From the IMG/VR virus record IMGVR_UViG_3300034105_004893, positions 101,208-165,207 of that record: a stretch of 64,000 nt of DNA; one strand, 5' to 3'. The stretch's first letter is position 1, and every line of letters begins with the position of its first letter. Shown here in pieces: positions 17,987 to 27,218 of the stretch. The DNA comes from a virus. The notes beneath the pieces are model-generated. The model worked only from the letters and a program-made list of their open reading frames with translations. It ran no database searches and was not told the DNA's origin. The translations under genes were made by a program, and so were the position numbers.

Positions 17987-18358
17987 ATGAAAAACTTCTC
18001 AGAAACATATAAGGAAATACAATTAGCTTGGGATAAGTACCTTGCTCTAGAAGGCAAAGTTAAAGAATTAATCGATGATCACGATTTAATGCTTTTCTTT
18101 AAGCACAAAGGAGATGTTTACGGAACCAACGAAGATGGAAGGCTATCTTATGCCACCATGCTTGACAAAGAAGAAAGCAAAAAGCTAAAAGATGATCTTC
18201 GTATCATGGCAATAAATCTCACACAAGCAGCAAACGAAGAACCAAGAGAATATATCTTTTCTAATGAAAATATTAAAAATATTAGAAAAAATATAGTCAG
18301 TCGTGAAGATGCAGAAAAAGAAATAAAAGAAAAAATGAAAAATAAAAATGAATTTTAA
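17987..18358 (+). CDS. Hypothetical protein, 123 aa
   Basis: Charged helical protein beginning MKNFSETYKEIQLAW and ending in a Lys/Glu-rich helix (REDAEKEIKEKMKNKN). No catalytic motif or family recognised. The preceding 20 bp separate it from a divergent gene, so transcription signals are very compact (a TATATAGGAAAC stretch precedes the ATG). Confidence 0.6.
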   Translation: MKNFSETYKEIQLAWDKYLALEGKVKELIDDHDLMLFFKHKGDVYGTNEDGRLSYATMLDKEESKKLKDDLRIMAINLTQAANEEPREYIFSNENIKNIRKNIVSREDAEKEIKEKMKNKNEF

Positions 18359-18394
18359 ATTTCATAAAAACGAATTTTTTTACTCGCTTGCGTA

Positions 18395-19273
18395 TTAACT
18401 TGCTATATCAGGAATATCAGTAAGATTAGAAAACTTTTCCAATAAGTCTGGATAAATGGCTAGTGCTTGATTCTTAGCTGTATTCACTACTGGTTCTGGG
18501 TGTGTTTTAGAAAAGAAATTGATTACTTGTTTTGGGTTTTTACCAATTTCATAAAACGCAATTAAATAATTATAAATTTTATCTTCCACATATAATCTAT
18601 ATGTAACTGGTTTGCTTCTCAAGAATCTATGTACCCAACCAAGTGCTGAATGACAATATACTTTACCGCCATTGTTTCTTACTTTTTCATGGATATAACC
18701 TTCTTCTCCAGCAAACCCCATAAAGTTGTCACTAAACCTTGGAAAAAATTCTTTTTTCATTAAAAACATAGCCGTTCCATGCATTGGAATTTCAAAAACT
18801 TCAGGTATTGGCGATTCAGTTTGCCATATACCAAAAAAATCACCCCGCCATTTTGGCTCCATATGTGTTGCTATACATGATTTATTTTCATTCAAAAGAG
18901 GGCCACACCACATGTCTTTTTTAATTGAATCTTCGTCTATTCCTTTTAAAATATAATCTATTGCACCATTTTGAAGCATAACATGACTATCCAACAACAA
19001 CACATAATCACCATCTGCGTGTTCAAACACAGAGTTCTTAGCATGTGCTGGTCCTTTGTTTTTTGGACAATGAATATATTTAGAATGAGATAAATTAGCT
19101 AAATTTTTAAGACCTTCTATTTCCTTGGGAGTATCGTCACATATTAATATTTGAACATCTTTACAGACTTCTTCTCTTCCTAAATGATAAAGCCTTAACG
19201 CAGAAGAAGTCCAAAAACTTCCCTCAAGATCATCGTGACAAGCCCATCCAATGGTCAACTTAATTTTAGACAT
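18395..19273 (-). CDS. GT-A glycosyltransferase, family 2/27-like
   Basis: 292 residues. N-terminal nucleotide-binding strands (KLTIGWACHDD, VQILICDD), GPAHAKNSVFEHADGDYVLLLDSH with DSH in place of DxD, and a late block GFAGEEGYIHEKVRNNGG followed by GWVHRF that mirrors the acceptor region of GalNAc-transferase-like (GT27) enzymes. Donor and acceptor cannot be told from sequence. It diverges from a GT9 gene and belongs to the sugar-modification region. Confidence 0.8.
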   Translation of the reverse strand: MSKIKLTIGWACHDDLEGSFWTSSALRLYHLGREEVCKDVQILICDDTPKEIEGLKNLANLSHSKYIHCPKNKGPAHAKNSVFEHADGDYVLLLDSHVMLQNGAIDYILKGIDEDSIKKDMWCGPLLNENKSCIATHMEPKWRGDFFGIWQTESPIPEVFEIPMHGTAMFLMKKEFFPRFSDNFMGFAGEEGYIHEKVRNNGGKVYCHSALGWVHRFLRSKPVTYRLYVEDKIYNYLIAFYEIGKNPKQVINFFSKTHPEPVVNTAKNQALAIYPDLLEKFSNLTDIPDIAS

Positions 19274-19345
19274 AATTTTATTTATCTGTTAGTCAAACTT
19301 TATTGAAAATATAATAGAATGATATTATTTTTTCTATATTAACTT

Positions 19346-20227
19346 GTGGAAAAAATAGCACTAATAAGACCGGGAGCCATCGGTGATATAATGATGGCTC
19401 TAAATTTTGTTCAAGAATTAAAAAGAAAAAAAGAAGTCACTTTTTTCTGTAGTTCTGGTATTCATTCGATTTTGCATAATTTCATAGCAAACAATAAAAT
19501 CGTAAGTTTTCGATCATTAGAACAATACAAACAAGAAGACTTCGACAAAACCATTCATCTTATTGGATATCCATTAAACGAAGGATATCCATATAAAAAA
19601 ATGAATCGACATTTGCTTGAATACTTTGCAAGCGAAATGGAAACTAACTTTTCATTTGATCAATTTACATTGACCCTGCCAAAGTTTCCAAAAAAAATAA
19701 AGAACAGAAATACTCCTAGATATATAACTTTTCAAAATAAGACTGGTTGGTCTACTTACAAAGAATGGTGGGGATGGCAAGAACTCATAAATCTTATAAA
19801 AGAAAAAAATCCAAATATCGAAATATATCAAATAGGTGGAAAAAATGATCCACAAATAGAAAATACAGATGGTAGCTTTTGTGGAGATTCCTTCGAAGAC
19901 AATATAGCAGCACAAGCATGGGCAAATACCCACATTGGATTAGATTCAGTCTTTAATCATACAACCAATATAAATTGGCTCAACAAGGGAAAAACAAAAG
20001 GCATTATACTTTTTGGTTCCACACAAGCAGATGCAAGTGGATATCCACACAATGACAACATATCATTAGGATTATCTTGCCAACCATGTTTCAAAGAAGA
20101 TCCAAAAATCAGCAGAGTTCCATTGGGATTATGTGACAATCCTCCAAATCAAACTTACGAAAATCCACAACATGCTTGCATGAAAGGCATAACACCAGAA
20201 ATGGTTTTTGAGAAAATTAAATTATGA
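19346..20227 (+). CDS. GT9-like (heptosyltransferase-type) glycosyltransferase
   Basis: 293 residues. Starts at GTG (MEKIALIRPGAIGDIMMALNF), the diagnostic GT9 N-terminus. The C-terminal Rossmann domain contains IYQIGG, IAAQAWANTHIGLDSVFNHT and IILFGST, the ADP-heptose-type donor site. GT9 enzymes transfer heptose in LPS core, which fits the HldE-like gene 4 kb away. The Cys-rich tail (CQPCFKEDP, CDNPP, ACMKGI) is typical of some GT9 members. The stop overlaps the next start (ATGA). Confidence 0.83.
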   Translation: MEKIALIRPGAIGDIMMALNFVQELKRKKEVTFFCSSGIHSILHNFIANNKIVSFRSLEQYKQEDFDKTIHLIGYPLNEGYPYKKMNRHLLEYFASEMETNFSFDQFTLTLPKFPKKIKNRNTPRYITFQNKTGWSTYKEWWGWQELINLIKEKNPNIEIYQIGGKNDPQIENTDGSFCGDSFEDNIAAQAWANTHIGLDSVFNHTTNINWLNKGKTKGIILFGSTQADASGYPHNDNISLGLSCQPCFKEDPKISRVPLGLCDNPPNQTYENPQHACMKGITPEMVFEKIKL

Positions 20228-20850
20228 ATAAAACACTCTCGGATATTTATAAAAACTTTGATTACGAAAATAATAAAATAAAATCCATAGAAGAAATTGA
20301 AGTGACAAACTACAAAGGAATTCAATGTGGCCAAGCAAATGGCTTTCATCATTTGTTAAATATACTTTTTTTAAAACAATCATTTAAAAATGTAATCGAA
20401 TTGGGAACCCAAAAAGGTGGTACTAGTTTATTTTTAAAAGATTTAATGAGTTTATATGGAGGAAACAACTTTGTAACATTCGATAGAAATAAATGTGATT
20501 TAGATGTAAACCAAGTGGTAGGAAATATCTTAAAAGATCAAGAAATAATTAATTTGATAAAAACTAATATTCAAAAAGAAGGCAAGACGCTGCTTTTTTG
20601 TGATGGTGGAGATAAAAAATGTGAATTCAACACTTTTTCTCCTTTTTTGAAAGATGGAGATTTTATCATGTTGCATGATTATGCACATGATAAAGAATTT
20701 TTCAATAAAGAAATAAATGGAAAATTTTGGTTTTGGCACGAAGTTGAATTTTCTGATATTAAAGAATCGGTCGAAAAATATAACTTGATATCTTACAACA
20801 CGGCACAAATGTCGACCTTTGTTTATGGTTGTTTTTTTAAAAAAGGTTAA
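20224..20850 (+). CDS. CmcI-like SAM methyltransferase/hydroxylase family protein
   Basis: 208 residues. KNVIELGTQKGGTSLFL is the SAM-binding motif I, followed by FVTFDRNKCD, LLFCDGGDKK and FIMLHDYAHD, matching the cephalosporin hydroxylase (CmcI)/rhamnosyl O-methyltransferase group. These enzymes often methylate sugars or antibiotics. Its coupling to the GT9 gene and its position before the four-domain fusion suggest glycan methylation. Confidence 0.75.
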   Translation: MNKTLSDIYKNFDYENNKIKSIEEIEVTNYKGIQCGQANGFHHLLNILFLKQSFKNVIELGTQKGGTSLFLKDLMSLYGGNNFVTFDRNKCDLDVNQVVGNILKDQEIINLIKTNIQKEGKTLLFCDGGDKKCEFNTFSPFLKDGDFIMLHDYAHDKEFFNKEINGKFWFWHEVEFSDIKESVEKYNLISYNTAQMSTFVYGCFFKKG

Positions 20851-20866
20851 AACAAATAAAAATTAA

Positions 20867-23800
20867 ATGAGAATATTACTTACGAGATATGGCGGAATTG
20901 GAGATCTAATATACATAGAACCTGTTATTAGAGCCATTAAAGAAAAATATAATCCGACAGAAATAATTTTCAGAACTCACAAAGATTATAATTGCGGTGA
21001 AGTTACAGTTCAGCCAAAAGAAGTATTAAAAGAAAACCCTTTTATTTCTGCAATTGTTTTTGACGACAAATATTATGGATTAGGCATTGAAACATATGGA
21101 TTGTGTGTCGAGAATTTAGTTCCAAAAAACTTGGAAAAATGGGGTTCAGTAAATCCTTATTTTGATATGCACATTAATTTTCAAACAGAAATTGAAAAAA
21201 ATATAGACAACCCAGATTTACATGCAATTGATGTGTTTGCAAACGCAGCAAATGTAAAAGTTAAAGACAGAATACCAAAAATTTATTATGATCAAAAAAT
21301 AGTTCCAAAATACGAACTTGTTGTGCAACTTAAAAGTGCAGAAGAAGATCGTGATTTAAGTAAAAACAATGATCTTATAGAAATGATTTCGAAAAGCAAT
21401 TTGACAAAAATTTTTCTAGGAGAGCAAAGTTTAAACTATCATGAATTTGTTAGCATTATTGCTAACTGCGAAATATTCGTAGGAACAGAAAGCTGTGGTA
21501 CTTTAATAGCCACCGGACTGAATAAAAAAGTAATTACTATTTTTAAAAATAAAATAAGAATTAAAAATCGTTCTTACGAAAATGCGATGAATATAACTCA
21601 AGATGAAATTGTTAAGTTCAAATCAGAAATTCTAAATTACATAACAAAGGATGAAAAAATGAATGAAACTTCTAAATGTCTAGAATCAAGAAAAAAATCA
21701 GGTTATTTTGATTTGTACCTTAAAGGAAAAGGAATAGACATTGGCTGTGGTAAAGACAAATTAATTGTCGAACAAGGATCTGTTGACGCTTGGGATTTAA
21801 GCAATGGCGATGCAATGTTAATGGAATGCATTGCAAATGAAACTTATGATTTTGTTTATTCTTCACATTGCTTAGAACATTTAAAAGATGTGGAAATAAG
21901 TCTTTTCAATTGGTCTAGAATACTTAAAAAAGATGGATATCTTTACTTCGTAGTTCCAGAATATGTTCTTTACGAAAGAATGACATTTCCATCTCTTTTC
22001 AATAAAGATCACAAACAAACATTTTCATATTACATTACAAAAGAACAAGTAAAAAGAAACAACCATTACCATTACACAGATATAATTAAAATAATCGAAA
22101 ATCTAAACATGGAAGTGGAAATTTCAAAACTCGAAGACGACAACTACGATTACAGCAAAGGAACTGCTGGCGATCAAACATTTTTAGATAATGCATTATC
22201 GCAGATTTTATTTGTTGCAAAGAAAAAAGAAAAAACTCCTGTAAGCCAAATGGGAGCAGATGATTGGGTTTTAAGTCACTACAAAAAAGGATATTTTGTC
22301 GATGCTGGATGTTGCGATGGTGAAGATATAAGTAATACTTACAAACTTGAAAAATTAGGATGGAATGGTTTATGCATAGATGTGATTCCAAAAAACTTTG
22401 ATAGAAGACCAAAATCTAAAGTCATTGAAGCTGCATTACATGGAATAAAAGATTTGGAACTTGAATTTACGATATCAAAATCACCAGAAATAAGTGGCAT
22501 AACTGATTATCTTGGGAAACAAGGAACGGCAGCTTATACTGGATGGAAACCATATGTAGACAAAACCATTAAAGTAAAGACGCAATTACTTCATGAAATA
22601 TTAGATGCCAATAACGCACCTAATTTTATCGAATACTTAAACATAGACATTGAGGGAGTGGAACTAGAGGTCTTAAAAACCTTTCCATTTGAAAAATATA
22701 AATTTGGATGCATTTCTTTAGAACACAATTATGATGAGCCAAAACGAACACACATTAAAAATTTACTAAAAAATAAAGGTTACAATTACATAAAACAAGA
22801 AAAAGCAGACGATTGGTTTGTATTAGACGAAAACAATACAAAAGTAAAAACAATTGGTTTGTGCATGATTGTTAAAAACGAATCAAAAATTATAGAAAGA
22901 TGCTTGGATAGCGTCAAACCAATAATAGACTATGTTTGCATTGTAGATACTGGATCGACAGATGATACAATCGAAACTATCAATTCTTGGCTCGTTAAAA
23001 ACAACATATCTGGAGAAGTTATATCAGAACCTTGGAAAAATTTCGCACACAATAGAAGTTTTGCCTTAGCCAAACTTCGTGAAAGAAAAAATATTGATTA
23101 CGCACTGATGATTGATGCCGATGAAGTTTTAAGATACGAAGATGGAATCGATATCGCTAAAGAAAAACAGAATATGAGCCATGATCTTTATCATGTAAAT
23201 TGTAAATTTGGAAACATAGAGTACGCAAGAACATCTATAACAAAAAATAATATGCCCTATTATTACAAAGGTGTAGTTCATGAATTTCTTGAATGCCACG
23301 ATCCAATTAAAACCAGAGATTTTTTAAAAGGAGTTCACAATGTGCCATTACAAGATTCTGCAAGGAATGAAAGTAATCAAAAATTTCAAAATGATATCAA
23401 ACTTCTAGAAGATGAACTTAAAATAGAAGCCGATAAATTTATGATTTCAAGATATACATTTTATCTTGCCCAATCATATAGAGATTGCGAAGAAAAAGAA
23501 AAAGCAATTTATTGGTACAACGAAAGATCAAAACAAGGATTTTGGAATCAAGAAGTTTATATTTCATTGTATCAAGTCGCCAAACTTAAAGAACAACTTG
23601 AATATCCCGGAGACGACATAGTTCAAAGCTACATGAGAGCATATGAAGTATGTCCAGAAAGAATTGAAGCATTACATGGTGCGATCAACTACTGTAGAAG
23701 AAATGGCAGAAATCACCAAGCATTCATGATGGCTACATACGCAAGATCAATCCCTGTAAATAAAACAGGTCTATTTTCAGAAAACTGGATATGGAACTAT

Positions 23801-23956
23801 GGCATTGATGACGAATACAGCATCATATCTTATTGGACTGGTCATATAAAAGAAGGAATTGCTGTAACTGAAAATCTTTTAAATAAAATTCCAGAGTCTC
23901 AAAAACCAAGAGTGTTGAAAAACATGGAATATCTTAAAGGAAAATTGACAAACTAA
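20867..23956 (+). CDS. Four-domain fusion: GT9-like, methyltransferase, FkbM methyltransferase, GT2 with TPR-like tail
   Basis: 1029 residues. Residues 1-260: GT9-like (LLTRYGGIGDLIYIEPV, then GTESCGTLIATGL). 265-452: class I methyltransferase (GIDIGCGKD 289-297, SSHCLEHLKD). 462-655: FkbM type (FVDAGCCDGED, LNIDIEGVELEVL). 661-895: GT2 (LCMIVKNES, DTGSTDDT, DADE 750-753). About 860-1029: helical TPR-like repeats. An internal ATG at residue 265 could allow a shorter product. The frame has no break over 3 kb. Such a chain would build and methylate a glycan stepwise. Which substrate it uses is unknown. Confidence 0.85.
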   Translation: MRILLTRYGGIGDLIYIEPVIRAIKEKYNPTEIIFRTHKDYNCGEVTVQPKEVLKENPFISAIVFDDKYYGLGIETYGLCVENLVPKNLEKWGSVNPYFDMHINFQTEIEKNIDNPDLHAIDVFANAANVKVKDRIPKIYYDQKIVPKYELVVQLKSAEEDRDLSKNNDLIEMISKSNLTKIFLGEQSLNYHEFVSIIANCEIFVGTESCGTLIATGLNKKVITIFKNKIRIKNRSYENAMNITQDEIVKFKSEILNYITKDEKMNETSKCLESRKKSGYFDLYLKGKGIDIGCGKDKLIVEQGSVDAWDLSNGDAMLMECIANETYDFVYSSHCLEHLKDVEISLFNWSRILKKDGYLYFVVPEYVLYERMTFPSLFNKDHKQTFSYYITKEQVKRNNHYHYTDIIKIIENLNMEVEISKLEDDNYDYSKGTAGDQTFLDNALSQILFVAKKKEKTPVSQMGADDWVLSHYKKGYFVDAGCCDGEDISNTYKLEKLGWNGLCIDVIPKNFDRRPKSKVIEAALHGIKDLELEFTISKSPEISGITDYLGKQGTAAYTGWKPYVDKTIKVKTQLLHEILDANNAPNFIEYLNIDIEGVELEVLKTFPFEKYKFGCISLEHNYDEPKRTHIKNLLKNKGYNYIKQEKADDWFVLDENNTKVKTIGLCMIVKNESKIIERCLDSVKPIIDYVCIVDTGSTDDTIETINSWLVKNNISGEVISEPWKNFAHNRSFALAKLRERKNIDYALMIDADEVLRYEDGIDIAKEKQNMSHDLYHVNCKFGNIEYARTSITKNNMPYYYKGVVHEFLECHDPIKTRDFLKGVHNVPLQDSARNESNQKFQNDIKLLEDELKIEADKFMISRYTFYLAQSYRDCEEKEKAIYWYNERSKQGFWNQEVYISLYQVAKLKEQLEYPGDDIVQSYMRAYEVCPERIEALHGAINYCRRNGRNHQAFMMATYARSIPVNKTGLFSENWIWNYGIDDEYSIISYWTGHIKEGIAVTENLLNKIPESQKPRVLKNMEYLKGKLTN

Positions 23957-24744
23957 ACAATGTTGAAATTGTCATAATGTCTAGACAAGTACTCTCCCAA
24001 AATTTCTTTAGGATCTGTACTTGTCTTTTCTAATTTGCTTCTAATTGCATGAAGATTATCTAAACCCCATGCCTTATCTTTAGTCTCTGCACAAACATTA
24101 TCAATTTTATTGAAGTCGTAATTTTTATATTCATCTAAACCAATAAATTCATATATCTTTTTCATTGTTTCGATTGGGCTTTTTACCAAATCATCATATT
24201 TAACTAAATGCAAACATTCTGGATGATTTTTTATTCCATGAATAGTGCTTTGATATGGATCAGAAATATATTCTTCCCATAATACCTTTGCTCTGTTTTC
24301 TGTGCTAATGTGTAGTCTTTTACTTCTTAATGTGTTATCAACAAAATTATCTTCTTGCTTGTTGTTTATGATCAATTTTATATACGATGTTATGACTTCA
24401 CTAATTGGTCTAACAGTACAAATTATCTTTGGGCTAGAACTTACAAACATTTTTGCTGGGATTATGTTTCTTGGCCAACCTCTGTGCTTATCAAATACTA
24501 TGTCCGTTTTAAATTGATTGTAATAGGAATCAATTATAGCTCCATAAACACCATTAGATACGCTTTCTGCATCAAAAGTGTAGTTAGAGTTTAATTTAGA
24601 AAATGCTTCGTTATTTAAGCATAATAAGTCCAGCAAAGGACTTGTTGGTGTAACTGTTATTTTTGAATTTTGACCTAAAATAGAACCAAGTAGAGTTGAA
24701 CCACTTCTTGGTAATCCACTAAGGAAAAATATAGATTTTTTCAT
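23953..24744 (-). CDS. Sulfotransferase family protein
   Basis: 263 residues. The 5'-phosphosulfate loop GLPRSGSTLLGSIL is at residues 10-23, followed by ICTVRPISEVITSYIKL, the 3'-phosphate block, and a late YDDLVKSPIETMKKIYEFIGL motif common to these enzymes. PAPS is the expected donor; the acceptor may be a sugar or tyrosine. It ends convergently with the fusion gene (4-bp overlap) and is coupled to the upstream acetyltransferase gene. Confidence 0.85.
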   Translation of the reverse strand: MKKSIFFLSGLPRSGSTLLGSILGQNSKITVTPTSPLLDLLCLNNEAFSKLNSNYTFDAESVSNGVYGAIIDSYYNQFKTDIVFDKHRGWPRNIIPAKMFVSSSPKIICTVRPISEVITSYIKLIINNKQEDNFVDNTLRSKRLHISTENRAKVLWEEYISDPYQSTIHGIKNHPECLHLVKYDDLVKSPIETMKKIYEFIGLDEYKNYDFNKIDNVCAETKDKAWGLDNLHAIRSKLEKTSTDPKEILGEYLSRHYDNFNIV

Positions 24745-25193
24745 GTTTTCACCATGTAAACTGCATTCGAACCATAATAATCAATCGTTTTCTGACTTTG
24801 AAATCCAAACTTATTCCAAAAGTTTTCAGATTCAAGAACAGACATAAGAACTTTTGGACTTGATTTTATTCTTAAAACCTGATCAACCAAAGCAAGTCCA
24901 TAACCCTTACCACGATGTGTTTTTTCTACACAAAGATCATGAATGTAATGACAGTCGGGATCTTCAATTTTTTTATAATTCTCGTTTATTGGGTAATATT
25001 CCCACAAAATATAAGGAAACGAAATGATATATCCTACTATTTCCTTATTGATCTCACAAACAAAACACCCTTCTGGATGTCCTAATATTTTAGAACGAAA
25101 AGATTCACTTCCCTCATAGTAATTATCAGGATAACTACTTGTTCCAATGTGATCAATAAAATCAAAGTCTTCTGGTTTTGCGTGTCTAATCAT
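24741..25193 (-). CDS. GNAT family N-acetyltransferase
   Basis: 150 residues, the usual single-domain size. HDLCVEKTHRGKGYGLALVDQ carries the acetyl-CoA loop (R/Q-x-x-G-x-G/A at 94-99), followed by a final motif B strand FWNKFGF. The substrate cannot be told. The overlap with the sulfotransferase start (ATGA) suggests joint expression, so a modified sugar or peptide is plausible. Confidence 0.85.
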   Translation of the reverse strand: MIRHAKPEDFDFIDHIGTSSYPDNYYEGSESFRSKILGHPEGCFVCEINKEIVGYIISFPYILWEYYPINENYKKIEDPDCHYIHDLCVEKTHRGKGYGLALVDQVLRIKSSPKVLMSVLESENFWNKFGFQSQKTIDYYGSNAVYMVKT

Positions 25194-25239
25194 GAATTCA
25201 TCATAGTAATTTGGTCAGAAAACCCTACTTTTGTCCACA

Positions 25240-25303
25240 AAAAATTTTTTAAAATTAATATATATAAAAGCGACAAAAAATTTATAAAAAAAAAAAAAAG
25301 GAG
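25240..25303 (+). promoter_or_regulatory. AT-rich promoter region and strong ribosome site
   Basis: TATATATAAAAG (about 25259-25270) recalls a T4-like late -10 element (TATAAATA), followed by a long A run and AAAAGGAGTTGTC directly before the ATG. The dense A tract plus a near-ideal Shine-Dalgarno site suggest high expression. The promoter assignment is tentative in such AT-rich DNA. Confidence 0.4.
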
Positions 25304-25308
25304 TTGTC

Positions 25309-26169
25309 ATGGCAGATTTTAATGTAGATTTAAGCCCAAATTTAGTCAATTTGGGAACCGAAGGGAGCTTGGACACTAGCGTTCAAAATGGCAACTCTCT
25401 TCAGAGAAAATTGACTGGTGTAATGGTTGAATTTTGTGGCAATCAAAAAATAATTGGTCGCATTGACGATGGAGGACAGTTCAACGAAACTATCGAGAGA
25501 GTAAAAGACTATGCGGGAATTACCAAGACCATTGGTGATAATTACATATTCGTAAACAACAACTTTGTTGACTACTATGAAGAGAGTACTAATACTTCCG
25601 ATGAAGCAAACAATTTGATTGCCATGTTTGATGAATCTGGAGTTGTATATAAAAAATTCACGGACATTGATGGCAGAACATTTTCATCTCTTGACAACAT
25701 GGATAAGCTCATTATTCCAGAACTAGATGCAGACGATCTCCTTCCATCGTTGACCTCTGATGCTAAAAATGCAATCACCGATTTTGTCGATGGTGGCGGA
25801 ATTCTTATCATGTTTGAGCCAGATAGTGGCGATGTAATAGATGTCTTGAATGAACTATTCGGATGGTCACTTGACACAAATGGAGTATCTGAGCCTATTG
25901 ATATTACTGAGGCTGGAGCCATTCTTTTCCCAAATGAAAGTGCTACCCTTCCTGATTTAAGTGCTACTGATTCACTCGACACAACTACCCTTCCAGTTAA
26001 TTCTGTCAGCATCTATACTGGTGATGGTTCCAATCAAACAGTTGTAGCCAAGATGCCATATGGCGATGGCTTTGTTTATGTTCTTGGATGGGATTGGTAT
26101 GACGCACAGCCTGTTGGCGTAGAAGATGGTGGCTGGAATCACCTTCTGAGATCTATTTTAAATTCTTAA
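25309..26169 (+). CDS. Probable abundant virion protein, amidotransferase-like fold possible
   Basis: 286 residues, acidic, without signal peptide. The N-terminal part (residues 1-60) is beta-rich. The centre has AITDFVDGGGILIMFEP and the end has MPYGDGFVYVLGWDWYD, which recall the Rossmann-like glutamine-amidotransferase/ThuA-type fold, but no catalytic Cys-His pair is evident. The very strong ribosome site and the balanced codon use suggest a highly expressed, possibly structural protein. Function not established. Confidence 0.6.
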   Translation: MADFNVDLSPNLVNLGTEGSLDTSVQNGNSLQRKLTGVMVEFCGNQKIIGRIDDGGQFNETIERVKDYAGITKTIGDNYIFVNNNFVDYYEESTNTSDEANNLIAMFDESGVVYKKFTDIDGRTFSSLDNMDKLIIPELDADDLLPSLTSDAKNAITDFVDGGGILIMFEPDSGDVIDVLNELFGWSLDTNGVSEPIDITEAGAILFPNESATLPDLSATDSLDTTTLPVNSVSIYTGDGSNQTVVAKMPYGDGFVYVLGWDWYDAQPVGVEDGGWNHLLRSILNS

Positions 26170-26184
26170 TTCAAGGAGAAAACA

Positions 26185-26361
26185 ATGTTTACACTAGATG
26201 TACCAACCAGCAAGGTTGATCAATTTGATGTTCTTTTAGACAATATCAATGTCACTTACAGAATATTCGGTAAGAACGAAGACGGATCTATCACAAAGCT
26301 CAGTTTCAAGAAACAAGCCTTGCTTGACAAGGCTACTGAAGAACTGAAAAAACTTTCTTAA
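26185..26361 (+). CDS. Small protein, 58 aa
   Basis: Begins MFTLDVPTSKVDQFDVLLDN and ends in a basic helix (KKQALLDKATEELKKLS). AAGGAGAAAAC lies just before the ATG, it starts 15 bp after the preceding gene, and a terminator follows, so it is very likely a real second cistron. Function unknown. Confidence 0.75.
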   Translation: MFTLDVPTSKVDQFDVLLDNINVTYRIFGKNEDGSITKLSFKKQALLDKATEELKKLS

Positions 26362-26370
26362 TCAATTATC

Positions 26371-26407
26371 AAAAGTCTTGGGTGTCTATTGGCATCCGAG
26401 ACTTTTT
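26371..26407. terminator. Rho-independent terminator, bidirectional
   Basis: A 14-bp stem with two G-T pairs (AAAAGTCTTGGGTG / CATCCGAGACTTTT), an 8-base loop and T runs on both strands. It separates the strong 25309-26361 unit from the convergent FkbM gene. Confidence 0.88.
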
Positions 26408-26417
26408 CATGTTTTTA

Positions 26418-27197
26418 TCATAGTGCTTTCGATGGATTCTTGCTATATCTCTCACACTGATTGATAACTTCGCACAAATATCGTTCATTATTGAAAAGCG
26501 ATCTGTATGCATCAGAACAACCACTTACGAATCTATCGTGTGTTTCGCAATGTACAACATCCACTTTTTCTGACCAATCTTCGCAGATGCCTTTTTCAAA
26601 CAATATTTTTTCAGATCCCTCAATATCAATCTTTAAAAAGTCGATAACATCAAGACCATAATCTTTTATAATATCATTCATCGAAATTCCCAAAATATTT
26701 CCATCTTTATTTTCCTTTACAATTGTTCCCCAATCACCACCAATTTTTTCATCTATGGACAACATGCACTTTTTGTTCCAAATTCCAGCGTTCACACATT
26801 TGATGTTTTTGTACGGCATTGTGTTTAAAAGCAACATGCGATAATTTTCTGGATCGGGTTCAATTGATATTATCAACTCTGATTGATATTTCATCGCAAA
26901 ATAAACAGCTACATAGCCAACATAAGCACCTAGATCGACAACATTTCTTAGTGGTTTAATTAAGCCTTCGTATTCTTTCTCTTCGAATACTTGTAAAAAA
27001 TTGTATATGTCAGTCGTAGCTTTTCTTACATATAAAGGATATTTAAAACCTTCTGGAATAATTGGAATTAATGAATCATAACGATCACCAGACTCGCAAT
27101 ATTTTATCAAACTTGCAGTGTTTTGCTCTGTAATATCACATTGATGTATGGGATTCATAAATTTATGATAGTTTGTTTCATATATATTGATATGCAA
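26418..27197 (-). CDS. FkbM family methyltransferase
   Basis: 259 residues. NVVDLGAYVGYVAVYFAMK is SAM motif I, followed by ISIEPDPENY, and FLKIDIEGSEKILFEKG, the FkbM hallmark (KxDIEG). FkbM enzymes O-methylate sugars and other small groups. It is one of at least four SAM methyltransferases interspersed with glycosyltransferases here. Its 5' end faces the divergent structural-type gene at 27219. Confidence 0.85.
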   Translation of the reverse strand: MHINIYETNYHKFMNPIHQCDITEQNTASLIKYCESGDRYDSLIPIIPEGFKYPLYVRKATTDIYNFLQVFEEKEYEGLIKPLRNVVDLGAYVGYVAVYFAMKYQSELIISIEPDPENYRMLLLNTMPYKNIKCVNAGIWNKKCMLSIDEKIGGDWGTIVKENKDGNILGISMNDIIKDYGLDVIDFLKIDIEGSEKILFEKGICEDWSEKVDVVHCETHDRFVSGCSDAYRSLFNNERYLCEVINQCERYSKNPSKAL

Positions 27198-27218
27198 AAC
27201 TTATAGGGAAAAATTGTC

